A stretch of 64,000 nt of DNA from Alphaproteobacteria bacterium 41-28 (lineage in GTDB: Bacteria; Pseudomonadota; Alphaproteobacteria; UBA9655), in assembly GCA_001897795.1 (NCBI GenBank), contig MKUL01000037.1, positions 186,001 through 250,000 of the forward strand, given 5' to 3'. Both the position numbers and the translations under genes were made by a program. Under the pieces are notes generated by a model. The model saw nothing but the letters and a program-made list of their open reading frames with translations, did not search any database and was not told the origin of the DNA. Each line of letters opens with the position of its first letter. Positions within the stretch are counted from its first letter, which is position 1. Of this stretch, positions 1 to 7,426 are shown piece after piece.

Positions 1-1
1 A

Positions 2-649
2 GAGTTGCGAATTTCTCGTCCTGCTACTTCCTCTACTTATCTTTATAATACCATTTGTTCTTTAGAGACAAACGCTAAGGAGTTTACAGGTGCACTTAAA
101 GCTTATGCAAATGAAAAGGGTGCGACGCCTCCCGACTTATTTAGTGAGCTTGAACGTGTTAAGTCCTTACAAGAAGAGTGTTCCATTTCAAAATCCTTTG
201 CAAAAGCTCTTTCTAAAATGGGCGATCAAGACCCTAGGAGAGAGCTAACTATTGATCTGATTCCAGATTTTAGAGACTCACTCAAAAGGATGAGAAATGG
301 AATAAAAGGAGATTTATTGAAAGATTGCGAAAACAATTTCGCACCCTTAAAGAACGCTTTTCAAGATGACACAAATAAATTTTTAAACCAGATGAGTGTT
401 TACCTCCCAGAAGTAGTTGAAGAATTCAAGAAGTCACTCACTGAAGGTAATCCTTCATCTAAAGGAAACTCTCGAGACAAAATTCTCGAAACTGCACACG
501 TTTTTGGAATTGAAGTCCCAACTAAACCCGAACTTACGATCACTTATTTATGCAGAGATCACCCCGTACTAATCTTTATTGATAAGATGACGAACGATGG
601 AAATGTAATTCACAATCTTTTGAGTGAACTAAAACAACAAAAAAAGTAA
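2..649 (+). CDS. Hypothetical protein, 5' end outside the window
   Basis: The frame is open to the left edge, so the N-terminus is missing; about 215 residues are visible. I do not recognise a family. The visible part is hydrophilic and rich in Lys, Glu, Asp and Leu, looks largely helical, and has no membrane segment in the part seen. It ends in a polar QQKK tail. A strong Rho-independent terminator follows 24 bases after the stop, so this is the last gene of its transcript. No functional inference is justified. Confidence 0.6.
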   Translation, partial: ELRISRPATSSTYLYNTICSLETNAKEFTGALKAYANEKGATPPDLFSELERVKSLQEECSISKSFAKALSKMGDQDPRRELTIDLIPDFRDSLKRMRNGIKGDLLKDCENNFAPLKNAFQDDTNKFLNQMSVYLPEVVEEFKKSLTEGNPSSKGNSRDKILETAHVFGIEVPTKPELTITYLCRDHPVLIFIDKMTNDGNVIHNLLSELKQQKK

Positions 650-672
650 CTATTTTAAGTAAAATTGATGGA

Positions 673-697
673 GAGGGGCCTTGTGGCCCCTTTTTTC
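673..697 (+). terminator. Rho-independent terminator
   Basis: Perfect stem GGGGCC / GGCCCC (675-680 with 685-690), loop TTGT, followed by six T residues. It closes the transcript of the preceding hypothetical gene and isolates it from the thiamine riboswitch. Confidence 0.9.
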
Positions 698-781
698 TAA
701 ACAAGTTCCTATGATAAGACTCTTAAAAGATCCACAAACTCGGAGAACTTGAACTTTTTCCAAAACTCGCGTAAACAAGAA

Positions 782-861
782 GAACTCATCGGGGTGCTCT
801 TATGGAAGAGCTGAGATTAGACCCGTGAACCTGATCCGGCTCATACCGGCGGAGGAAATGA
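782..861 (+). promoter_or_regulatory. TPP riboswitch (THI box)
   Basis: The conserved thiamine-pyrophosphate aptamer cores are visible: CGGGGTGC near 790, CTGAGA at 821-826, ACCCGTGAACCTGATCCGG around 831-839, and ATACCGGCGGAGGAAATGAG leading into the coding start. The distal stem pairs CCGG with CCGG around 837-850. The aptamer runs directly into the thiB start codon at 863 and its 3' part GGAGGAAA looks like the Shine-Dalgarno sequence. This suggests translational control: bound TPP would hide the ribosome binding site of the thiamine transporter. Confidence 0.93.
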
Positions 862-862
862 G

Positions 863-2035
863 ATGTCTACTCCTAGTAATTTAAAATACTTTTTTCCTAG
901 ATTGCTTCTCCAAAAGGGTGTCATCCTTGGTAAGAAATGCTTTGTTTTCCAAAGGAAAACTCTAGCATTTCTTGACCGAGGATCTTTTTGCCCGAAAGAT
1001 CCTCGGCCAAGAAAAGGTAAGCCCTTGCTTTCTCAAGGGCAACCTTTTCTTGCCAAGGATGACACGAGATGGGGTCAAATTAGAGTACCTTGTCAAAAGT
1101 GGACACAATCTAGTCCTTTTAAATATTTTTCTACCTTTGCGCTCCTCCTCTCCACATCCCCCCTTTATGGAAAAGAAACCCTTACCATTTATACCCATGC
1201 AGCTTTTATGTCCTCTACTTATGGACCGGGAACCCATTTGAAAGAAGCCTTCGAAAAGATCTGTGAATGTGAAGTTCAATACGTTGTGTTGGACACCATT
1301 CCTCTTGTGATCAACCGTATCAACTTTGAAGGAGAAAAAACAAAGGCTGATGTTATCCTTGGTCTTGAAGACATTGGCCTTGATGTAACCCACGTTGATA
1401 AACTTGTTCCTTATGCCTCCCATTGTTTAGCCTTTGTTTATGATTCAACAAAAATTCCATGCCCCCCTAAAACACTTGATGAACTCATCAACTCTTCCTA
1501 TCCCATCATTCTTCAAGATCCGCGAAGTAGCATCACGGGTTTAGGCTTTCTTGTGTGGATGAAAAAATCGTATGGGGACAAAGCGCCCCAAAAATGGAAA
1601 ACCCTTGCGGATCATGTTTTGACTTTCACAAAAGGATGGACGGAGGCGTATGCCCTTTTTAAGCAAGGAGTCGCGCCGATTGTTTTCAGTTACACAACGG
1701 ATGGACTTTTTAATGAGCTCGCAAAAGAGATGCCCCATCTTAAATCTCTTCGCTTTCCTGAAGGGCACCTTTGCTCAAACATTTATGCAGCTAAATTAAA
1801 AACAACCCAGCATTCAGAGCTCGTTGATCAGTTTTTAGACTTTCTTCTTTCCAAAGAAGCTCAGCATCTCATTGCCACGCATGCGTGGATTTACCCAAAG
1901 GGAGACATACCTGAGGCTTGGATAAAGGCGGAAAACTATTTCCCTCAACCTTTCTGGATTTCTTATACTTCGCAAGAGGTCAAGGATTCCCAAAGAGCCT
2001 GGATTCAGGAATGGGTGGAGGGGCTTATTCAATGA
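863..2035 (+). CDS. thiB: Thiamine ABC transporter, periplasmic substrate-binding protein ThiB
   Basis: Binds thiamine, TMP or TPP in the periplasm and delivers it to ThiPQ. The mature part from about residue 104 (ETLTIYTHAAF) matches the ThiB/TbpA family, which belongs to the ABC Fe3+/thiamine type binding proteins. The ATG follows the TPP riboswitch. Oddity: the N-terminus is about 80 residues too long. The export signal-like hydrophobic stretch lies at residues 87-102, because a palindromic DNA element encodes roughly residues 19-68 in frame. No ATG, GTG or TTG codon in this frame was seen between the element and the hydrophobic segment. The gene overlaps thiP by ATGA. Whether the extended protein is exported is unknown. 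Confidence 0.9.
   Translation: MSTPSNLKYFFPRLLLQKGVILGKKCFVFQRKTLAFLDRGSFCPKDPRPRKGKPLLSQGQPFLAKDDTRWGQIRVPCQKWTQSSPFKYFSTFALLLSTSPLYGKETLTIYTHAAFMSSTYGPGTHLKEAFEKICECEVQYVVLDTIPLVINRINFEGEKTKADVILGLEDIGLDVTHVDKLVPYASHCLAFVYDSTKIPCPPKTLDELINSSYPIILQDPRSSITGLGFLVWMKKSYGDKAPQKWKTLADHVLTFTKGWTEAYALFKQGVAPIVFSYTTDGLFNELAKEMPHLKSLRFPEGHLCSNIYAAKLKTTQHSELVDQFLDFLLSKEAQHLIATHAWIYPKGDIPEAWIKAENYFPQPFWISYTSQEVKDSQRAWIQEWVEGLIQ
918..1065. repeat. Four-armed palindromic element inside thiB
   Basis: A perfect 13-bp outer stem (GTGTCATCCTTGG at 918-930 with its complement at 1053-1065) encloses three hairpins. Arm 1 is 931-971 (AAGAAATGCT... with ...AGCATTTCTT). Arm 2 is 976-1006 (CCGAGGATCTTT with AAAGATCCTCGG). 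Arm 3 is 1007-1052 (CCAAGAAAAGGT... with ...ACCTTTTCTTG). The layout is cloverleaf-like. Parts recur at 16672-16735 and 48301-48368, so it is a dispersed chromosomal repeat. It resembles in habit the Rickettsia palindromic elements that insert into coding genes; homology to them is not claimed. Confidence 0.85.
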
Positions 2036-3402
2036 ATTATGTCGTATATGTCTGCTGGTTTACAGTGAAGCAAGCAGCCCTTTCAACTTTTTTTGCGATT
2101 CCTTTTGCCGTTTTGATAGCACGAGCCATTGTGTGGAATCATTCATGGTGGCCTGCACGGTTTTGTCTGAAACTTTTAGGCCTCCCCTTAATTACACCCG
2201 CACTCGTTGGGATTTTAGGATTTATCACCCTTATGGGGGGGCTTTTTAATATTTATAGCCTAGCTGGCATCGTTGCCGTCCATGTTATTTTTTATAGTCC
2301 CTGGATAGCGCTTCTCCTGGTTAACGCTTGGCGATTGATCCCAGAGGAACATTACCGTGTCGCCAATCAATTGCATTTTTCCTCAACGCAAACCTTTTAT
2401 TTTATCGAATGGCCTCAACTTCGCAAATCCCTGTCCGAGGTAGCCTGGATTTGTTTTTGTTTTTCTCTGAATAGCTTTACAACAATTGTTGTGTTAGGAG
2501 GAGGTCCTCAAAAAACAACACTGAGTGCTGGCCTCTATCATTCTCTTTTCTTTTTTTATGATTTTGAACAAATGATGTGGTTTGTGAGTCTTCAACTCAT
2601 CCTCACTTTAAGTTTGGGGATATTGACTATTTTACTGAAAACTCAGCCCCAAGAAGTTTCTTTAAAAAAACCTTCTTTGCCCAATCTTAAAGATTCCTCC
2701 CAGAAGCCTTTTGTATGGGTCGGGCTGAGTCTCATTTGTCTCCCCTTGGCTGTGATTTTGGGTCCTTCTTTAACCTCCCTTTCCCTAACGCTCCAAAATC
2801 CTCTTGTATGGCAAGCCTTAAAGAAAAGCCTGACATTGGCTGTTTGTTTTGGGTCCTTGAGTGCCGTCATTTCTCTCTTCTTTGTGGTCAGTGGATGGCG
2901 GAGTCTAAGATATTTAGCCTCTTTTCATTTCCTGTTTCCATCTACTCTCCTGGGCGTTCTTTTATTCCTTTTCTCTCTAAAAATACCCGCTCTCCCACAA
3001 GAGTTCTTTTTAGGTGTGATGCAAGTTCTTCTGATTCTTCCCTTCTGTTTTCTCCTTTTAGAAAGATCCTATCGCACCCTTGAAGCCACCTATGGCACAA
3101 CGACACGAAGTTTAGGATTCTCCCCATTTCAAAAATTTTCTTTGATTCAATGGCCTTTGTTAAAAAAACCTTTCGCAACAGCTCTAGGTTTGGGATGTGC
3201 TTTATCCGCTGGAGATTTTCCTTCATTGGCTTTTTTTTCAAGCCCTGATTGCCCTGGACTTTCAAGTCTTTTTTATCAACAAATGGGGAGGCATTTCGAG
3301 AAATGTATGGGAACAGCTCTCATCTTACTGCTTCTTTGTTATTTCCTTTACCAACTTCCACACTGGATATTAAGAACCCATGACCGGACTTCAGTTACAT
3401 AA
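2032..3402 (+). CDS. thiP: Thiamine ABC transporter permease ThiP
   Basis: Inner-membrane permease of the thiamine importer. Two homologous halves each hold about six hydrophobic segments and a binding-protein-dependent transport motif (first copy near ...AWRLIPEEHYRVANQL, second near RSYRTLEATYGTTTRSLG). Start chosen at the ATG overlapping the thiB stop (ATGA), preceded by GGTGGAGGGG; the frame extends further upstream but only inside thiB. 456 residues, somewhat shorter than enterobacterial ThiP. The 3' end overlaps thiQ by 23 bases, consistent with translational coupling. Confidence 0.92.
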   Translation: MNYVVYVCWFTVKQAALSTFFAIPFAVLIARAIVWNHSWWPARFCLKLLGLPLITPALVGILGFITLMGGLFNIYSLAGIVAVHVIFYSPWIALLLVNAWRLIPEEHYRVANQLHFSSTQTFYFIEWPQLRKSLSEVAWICFCFSLNSFTTIVVLGGGPQKTTLSAGLYHSLFFFYDFEQMMWFVSLQLILTLSLGILTILLKTQPQEVSLKKPSLPNLKDSSQKPFVWVGLSLICLPLAVILGPSLTSLSLTLQNPLVWQALKKSLTLAVCFGSLSAVISLFFVVSGWRSLRYLASFHFLFPSTLLGVLLFLFSLKIPALPQEFFLGVMQVLLILPFCFLLLERSYRTLEATYGTTTRSLGFSPFQKFSLIQWPLLKKPFATALGLGCALSAGDFPSLAFFSSPDCPGLSSLFYQQMGRHFEKCMGTALILLLLCYFLYQLPHWILRTHDRTSVT

Positions 3403-4081
3403 TCTCAGTTTTCAACGTCAAGGATTTTCCTTAGACGTTTCTACTTCCCTTGCTAAAGGGTCTAAAACCCTTCTCGTAGGAGCGAGTGGGGCAGGAAAAA
3501 GCACGCTTTTATCCCTAATTGGTGGATTTCTTACCCCCAAACAGGGAGTCATTCTATGGAATGGTGAGGATATGACAAAGCTTCCCCCACAAATGCGACC
3601 CCTCACTCTTCTCTTTCAAGATCACAATCTTTTCCCCCATTTAACGGTTTGGAACAATGTGGCCTTGGGACTTAAACCTTCTTTAAAGCTGACCGTGGAT
3701 GAAAAGGAGAAAATTCAATCCATATTAAACAAAGTTGGGGTTTATCCTTTAAAGGAAAGATACCCTTTTGAACTTTCAGGTGGAGAAAGGCAACGGGTTG
3801 CCTTAGCGCGTAGCCTCTTGAGACAAAAACCTCTTCTATTGCTTGATGAACCTTTAGGGCCCCTAGGTCCCGGGTTAAGAAAAGAAATGTTAGAGCTCCT
3901 CACTTCTGTTTGTGAAGAGTTTCATTTAACCCTTCTCCTTACGACGCACCAACCTGAGGAAGCCACTGGCCTCGCAGATCACTTGCTCTTTCTGGAACAA
4001 GGGCAAATTTTGGATGAAGGACACCCTCATCAACTCTTAAAAACTCCTACCCACCTTGCCTTAAAAGCCTATTTGGGTTGA
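3380..4081 (+). CDS. thiQ: Thiamine ABC transporter ATP-binding protein ThiQ
   Basis: ATPase of the thiamine importer, 233 residues. Walker [10 protein letters not shown] is at 34-42, the signature LSGGERQR near 132, Walker B LLLLDEP near 151, and the H-switch in TTHQPEEA. The start overlaps thiP. Oddity: the D-loop after Walker B reads GPLGPG, where thiamine and other importers normally have SALD; the D-loop aspartate is missing. The remaining motifs are intact, so it is probably functional, but this residue contacts the opposite nucleotide site in the dimer. Confidence 0.92.
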   Translation: MTGLQLHNLSFQRQGFSLDVSTSLAKGSKTLLVGASGAGKSTLLSLIGGFLTPKQGVILWNGEDMTKLPPQMRPLTLLFQDHNLFPHLTVWNNVALGLKPSLKLTVDEKEKIQSILNKVGVYPLKERYPFELSGGERQRVALARSLLRQKPLLLLDEPLGPLGPGLRKEMLELLTSVCEEFHLTLLLTTHQPEEATGLADHLLFLEQGQILDEGHPHQLLKTPTHLALKAYLG

Positions 4082-4100
4082 CTCCAGGATTTGAAGATAT

Positions 4101-4248
4101 TGGATTGCTTCGGAGCAAAGCTCCTCACAAAGACGAACTGGTGGCACATTCTCTGCTAATCCCCAGCCGTCCCCCGGTTCATCCCCGACTTGATCGGGGA
4201 CCAGGGCTAAAGTTTGCGACCCCCGTGAAAACGGGGGGAAGCAATCCA
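4101..4248. repeat. Palindromic repeat between thiQ and greA
   Basis: The outer stem TGGATTGCTTC (4101-4111) pairs perfectly with GAAGCAATCCA (4238-4248). Inside are hairpins GGAGC-AAA-GCTCC, CCCCGA-CTTGA-TCGGGG and CCCCCGT-GAAA-ACGGGGG. Both the architecture and the span of 148 bp match the element in thiB, with different arm sequences. The greA frame stays open through it, but the element is treated as non-coding. Confidence 0.8.
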
Positions 4249-4359
4249 GAAATAAAAAACCTTCAAGTGCATGGGTCTATCGATGAACAACGGAGGTTTT
4301 CATCCCATCTGGCTTATGCTAAACTTTCTAATCCTTTAAACCAACAAGTTGTATTCTTT

Positions 4360-4836
4360 ATGGAAAAATTGCCGATGACAGCTGGTGGACTCCAGCAGCT
4401 TCAAGAGGAGCTTAAACATTTAAAAAATGTAGAGCGTCATGCCGTTATTAAAGCGATTTCAGAAGCTCGGGAGCATGGAGATCTTTCTGAAAACGCAGAA
4501 TATCACTCGGCCCGAGAACGTCAGGGATTCATTGAAGGTCGGATTAAGGAGCTCGAGGATAAAGTGGCCCGGGCGGAAGTTATTGATATTTCACAACTTT
4601 CTGGAAAAGATGTTAAATTTGGTGCGACGGTTACATTGCTTGACGACGAAACAGGTGACAAAATTACTTATCAAATCGTTGGGGTGGATGAAGCTGATAT
4701 TAAGAAAAGCCTTTTGTCCATTGGCTCACCTTTGGCACGGGCGTTGATTGGAAAATCAATCGGAGATACATGCGATATTACGACGCCTGGAAAAGGCCAC
4801 AAATCCTATGAAATCGTTGAGGTTGTCTATCGCTAA
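4360..4836 (+). CDS. greA: Transcription elongation factor GreA
   Basis: Rescues backtracked RNA polymerase by stimulating transcript cleavage. 158 residues, the normal GreA length, with the N-terminal coiled-coil hairpin carrying the acidic tip ([15 protein letters not shown]) and the C-terminal FKBP-like domain ([20 protein letters not shown]). Start chosen at ATG 4360 ([10 protein letters not shown]), which matches the family; the open frame upstream to 4078 translates a palindromic repeat and is not real coding sequence. It stands alone, separated from thiQ by that repeat. Confidence 0.95.
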   Translation: MEKLPMTAGGLQQLQEELKHLKNVERHAVIKAISEAREHGDLSENAEYHSARERQGFIEGRIKELEDKVARAEVIDISQLSGKDVKFGATVTLLDDETGDKITYQIVGVDEADIKKSLLSIGSPLARALIGKSIGDTCDITTPGKGHKSYEIVEVVYR

Positions 4837-4867
4837 TCCCTTTAAGACCTGACATATTTACCAAAAT

Positions 4868-4955
4868 CGTCATTGCGGGCCTCCGGAGGAGGCGAAGCAA
4901 TCTAGGGACAATATTTGTGGCCATTAGATTGCTTCGGAGTTTGCTCGCCTTTCCC
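4868..4955. repeat. Dispersed palindromic repeat
   Basis: A CGTCATTGCGGGCCTCC/GGAGGAGGCGAAGCAATCTAG hairpin is followed by TAGATTGCTTC, which can pair back with GAAGCAATCTA. It is one of at least eight copies of the gcttcg/caatgacg repeat family in the window. Confidence 0.7.
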
Positions 4956-4995
4956 CTTGAACCATTTTCCTCTCTCCGGTAGGTTCAACGCTTAA

Positions 4996-5085
4996 GGAGG
5001 GATGCCGGAGCGGTCGAACGGGGCGGTCTCGAAAACCGTTGTGCGTGTAAGCGTACCGTGGGTTCGAATCCCACTCCCTCCGCCA
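4996..5085 (+). tRNA. tRNA-Ser (anticodon CGA)
   Basis: Acceptor stem GGAGGGA pairs with TCCCTCC, followed by discriminator G and encoded CCA at 5083-5085. The anticodon loop CTCGAAA gives CGA (reads UCG). The long variable arm GTGCGTGTAAGCGTAC is typical of serine tRNAs, and the T-loop is GGTTCGAATCC. The gene is complete although its 3' part is the left boundary of an integrated element. Confidence 0.96.
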
Positions 5086-5193
5086 GTTTCAAGGGGTTTT
5101 TCATAAGTATTTTTCCTCTTAAAATTTCTCCATGGGACACTCACGGGAAACTTGAGAATAACAAAAGACATATGATGAGAGTCATTGATGATC

Positions 5194-5212
5194 TAATGGC
5201 ACTAACTTAAGG
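5194..5212 (+). repeat. Inverted repeat, left copy, flanking the GST gene
   Basis: TAATGGCACTAACTTAAGG is repeated perfectly in inverted orientation at 6279-6297. Weaker similarity extends outward on both sides (including CACGGGA near 5147 and TCCCGTG near 6340), so the two copies look like ends of a transposable unit about 1.1-1.2 kb long. Confidence 0.75.
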
Positions 5213-5408
5213 AAAAACGCCATATTTTAAGCTGCCTTTTTGTGATAAGAACTTCTGGGATTCTGTAGTCTTGGAAAAGCTTTTGGCCTTCCCTCCCTTC
5301 GATTAAGGAAGCTTTTGAAAAGACAGCAGCTGCAGTTTGTTTGCCCCTTGAGACAAAACAAATGCCTTTAACAAATGTGAAACTTATAAAACTTTATGGA
5401 GTCGTAAA
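5213..5408. other. Leader of the GST gene
   Basis: No gene is seen in the stretch between tRNA-Ser and the GST start apart from the inverted repeat. An imperfect palindrome around AAAAGCTTTTGGCCTTCC and GGAAGCTTTTGAAAAG (about 5275-5323) is present. The start codon follows TATGGAGTCGTAAA, a moderate Shine-Dalgarno. Confidence 0.5.
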
Positions 5409-6209
5409 ATGAAAAAACGTCTATTAACTTTTGTCCTTCTCGCGGGGATTTCTTTCGCAGTACATCCTCTTTATGCAGCAGATCAAACAACTGAATCTAA
5501 AGTTCCTGTAGCGCACAAAGAGCAGAAAGATGTTCACAGAACACTTTGGGGAACAAAAAAATCTCCCTATGTGCGAAAGGTACTTATTACACTGGAAGAA
5601 AAAAAGGCGCCTTATAAACTTGAGGGAATTTTACCTGAAAAACTTTTGAAGGCGACAAACCAGAAAATTCCGGAAGTTTTCTTAAAAATCAGTCCTTTTG
5701 GAAAAATTCCTGCCTATCAAGAAATAAATATGACGGATCATAAGGAGTTTAGCATAACTGAGTCATCCGTTATTATGAACTATCTTAACGAAACAATAGA
5801 AGAGACCCCTCTCCGTCCCAACGATCCAAAAGGAAATGCACGCGTCTCATGGTTTATGACATATGGAAATGATGTGGTTGCGCCACTAACTTATAAAATT
5901 CTTTTTGAGAAGGTTATAAAACCAAATTTTTTAAAAGAGAAAACAGACACAGCCCTTGTTGACAACATATTAAAAGAAGAACTTCCCGTTGTTCTTGATT
6001 TTCTTGAGAAAACACTCGCAGATAACAGAGCGTGGATAGCAGACACAAAAAACTTCTCTCTTGCAGACATCACAATTGCTTCTCACTTGATAACACTTTC
6101 AACAACTGGACTTAATCTTGATGAAACAATAGGGGAAAAACGACCCAACCTTCTGCAATACATGAGAAAAATTTTAAATCGACCCTCGGTTAAGAAGGCC
6201 TTAGGTTAG
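5409..6209 (+). CDS. Exported glutathione S-transferase-like protein
   Basis: A cleavable signal peptide is visible (MKKRLLTFVLLAGISF..., likely cut near AYA/ADQ around residue 23-24). It is followed by a thioredoxin-fold GST N-domain starting RTLWGTKKSPYVRKVLI, with the SPYVRK active-site region, the cis-Pro stretch GKIPAY and the ITESSVIMNYL glutathione-site motif. A helical C-domain ends in NRPSVKKALG. GSTs are normally cytosolic, so export is unusual. The gene sits between 19-bp inverted repeats inside the tRNA-Ser element and is followed by its own terminator. Function as a secreted detoxifying enzyme or host-directed protein is inference. Confidence 0.85.
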   Translation: MKKRLLTFVLLAGISFAVHPLYAADQTTESKVPVAHKEQKDVHRTLWGTKKSPYVRKVLITLEEKKAPYKLEGILPEKLLKATNQKIPEVFLKISPFGKIPAYQEINMTDHKEFSITESSVIMNYLNETIEETPLRPNDPKGNARVSWFMTYGNDVVAPLTYKILFEKVIKPNFLKEKTDTALVDNILKEELPVVLDFLEKTLADNRAWIADTKNFSLADITIASHLITLSTTGLNLDETIGEKRPNLLQYMRKILNRPSVKKALG

Positions 6210-6221
6210 ATAACATAGAGA

Positions 6222-6266
6222 AAAAGAGTTCCATTAAGGTGGGGGTAGTGGGACTCTTTTGTCTTT
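6222..6266 (+). terminator. Terminator of the exported GST gene
   Basis: Stem AAAAGAGTTCC (6222-6232) pairs with GGGACTCTTTT (6250-6260, one G-T pair), with a T-rich end GTCTTT. It sits 13 bases after the GST stop. Confidence 0.75.
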
Positions 6267-6278
6267 ACCCCTCAATAC

Positions 6279-6297
6279 CCTTAAGTTAGTGCCATTA
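6279..6297 (-). repeat. Inverted repeat, right copy, flanking the GST gene
   Basis: Perfect inverted partner of 5194-5212. No gene or other feature is seen in the following stretch 6298-6504. Confidence 0.75.
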
Positions 6298-6504
6298 ATT
6301 GATGATCCTCTACTCATTCCTAAGCTACAGGGCCTTCTCCCGTGAATTTTTGCAAACTGTCCCAATGTTGTCCCATGCCGCAATAGAGATCATATATTTT
6401 GGCATTTTTCCTACAAAATATAAAACTATCTAACGGTTTAAGGCCTGTTGCCATTGTTTATGTTTCGCTATAGACTCCTCTCATCAATGATGGATGGACT
6501 ATGG

Positions 6505-6607
6505 CTACGATCGAAACACGACGCGCTGGTTATAGGAAGCCTTCCGGCAGGCATTACCCGCCGGTGCTTCTCGACACGTATTCACAACGCGCAAATTGAA
6601 TGGCCAT
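6505..6607 (-). pseudogene. TraA/MobA-type relaxase, N-terminal remnant
   Basis: Reading the minus strand from ATG at 6607 gives MAIQFARCEYVSRSTGG. One inserted base (6556) then shifts the frame to NACRKASYNQRVVF before a stop at 6505. The combined string is the start of the MobA/MobL (TraA) relaxases found in Rickettsiales-type tra clusters, including the G-G-N-A-C-R-K-A-x-Y-N motif. Everything after about residue 33 is gone. It is divergent from traD, as in Ti-plasmid and Rickettsiales tra loci. Confidence 0.7.
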
Positions 6608-6855
6608 GGGCACCTCTAAGGAAGGGGAATGATATCTCTAAATGGGAATAGCGCTATTATATCAAAAGCCAGGGTTGGACTCAACGCATATTGCGTATGT
6701 CCCAAATCTGACGATCTGGTCCATAACCGCTTTTCGCGGATTTATTCTCTGTGATTGATCATTTTATTTTCTCAATGTATTCAAACGTCCGTTTGCTCGA
6801 GGCCCCTTTTTGCGCTATACTCTTTCTATCACAGCTCTTCCCCTTGGTGTAGCCT
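6608..6855. promoter_or_regulatory. Divergent traA-traD intergenic region, possible oriT relic
   Basis: In related tra systems the transfer origin lies between divergent traA and traC/traD. Here this stretch holds two small palindromes, ACGCA-TAT-TGCGT at 6684-6696 and CCGC-TTTTC-GCGG at 6727-6739, plus a promoter-like TGCGCTATACTC before traD. No nick-site consensus could be confirmed, so the oriT call is inference from position. Confidence 0.35.
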
Positions 6856-7346
6856 ATGACAAAAATCAATCTCATCAAAAAGCGTAAAAAGTACATCGCC
6901 CAAAGAATGAACAAGCTTAAAGAAATGGAAGCTTCCCTCAACGTTCAGGAGCGCAAAAGACGCACCCGAAGACTCATCGAGCTCGGTGGTCTCATTTTAA
7001 AAGCCCATCTTGCTGATTGGGATGCTAATACGCTATTTGGGGCTCTACTTTTTATAAAAGAAAAGGAAACTGATCCCCAACAACTGGAATCCTGGACCAT
7101 AAAGGAGGCAGTACATTTGCTTCGGAGAAAACCCAAAACTCATCCTTACGAAAGCAAGGAACGCCAGTTATTGTAAAGTTCGAAACTCCTCCCTCGGACG
7201 ACGTCAAAGCAACCCTCAAATCCTTTGGCCTCAAATGGAATTCCCTCAGACAAGAATGGGAGGGACGTGTTGTTATTGAGGAGCTTCGTGCCCTTTTGAA
7301 TGAGGGGAACCTCGAAAAACCTAATTTTTGGAAGGAGTTTAAATAA
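6856..7346 (+). pseudogene. traD: Conjugal transfer protein TraD, frameshifted
   Basis: The first 82 or so residues (LIKKRKKYIAQRMNKLKEME..., RRTRRLIELGGLILKAHL) match the small TraD family of Ti-type and Rickettsiales conjugation clusters, which acts with TraC and TraA in DNA processing. Near base 7100 the frame shifts. The reading frame that continues the protein (KGGSTFASEKTQNSSLRKQG, then PVIVKFETPPSDD and GLKWN...EWEG) runs without a start codon to the stop at 7344-7346. Read alone, the first frame ends at 7176 with an unrelated tail. A single indel has therefore broken the gene. Confidence 0.75.
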
Positions 7347-7426
7347 AAAGAGAGGAATCTGACAAAGAGGGACTGAAACAAGAAGCCTTTTTGGTGAGTT
7401 TTATAGAGAGAAAAAGAGCTAGCCTT

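Noticed and set aside
962..1423. Minus-strand open frame opposite thiB
   Set aside because: Overlaps the palindromic element and antisense of ThiB; no recognisable protein.
4078..4359. 94-codon N-terminal extension of GreA
   Set aside because: It translates a palindromic repeat; GreA has a well-defined length of about 158 residues from ATG 4360.
6448..6651. Plus-strand open frame of 67 codons
   Set aside because: Antisense to the traA relaxase remnant, which has recognisable sequence; no ribosome binding site.
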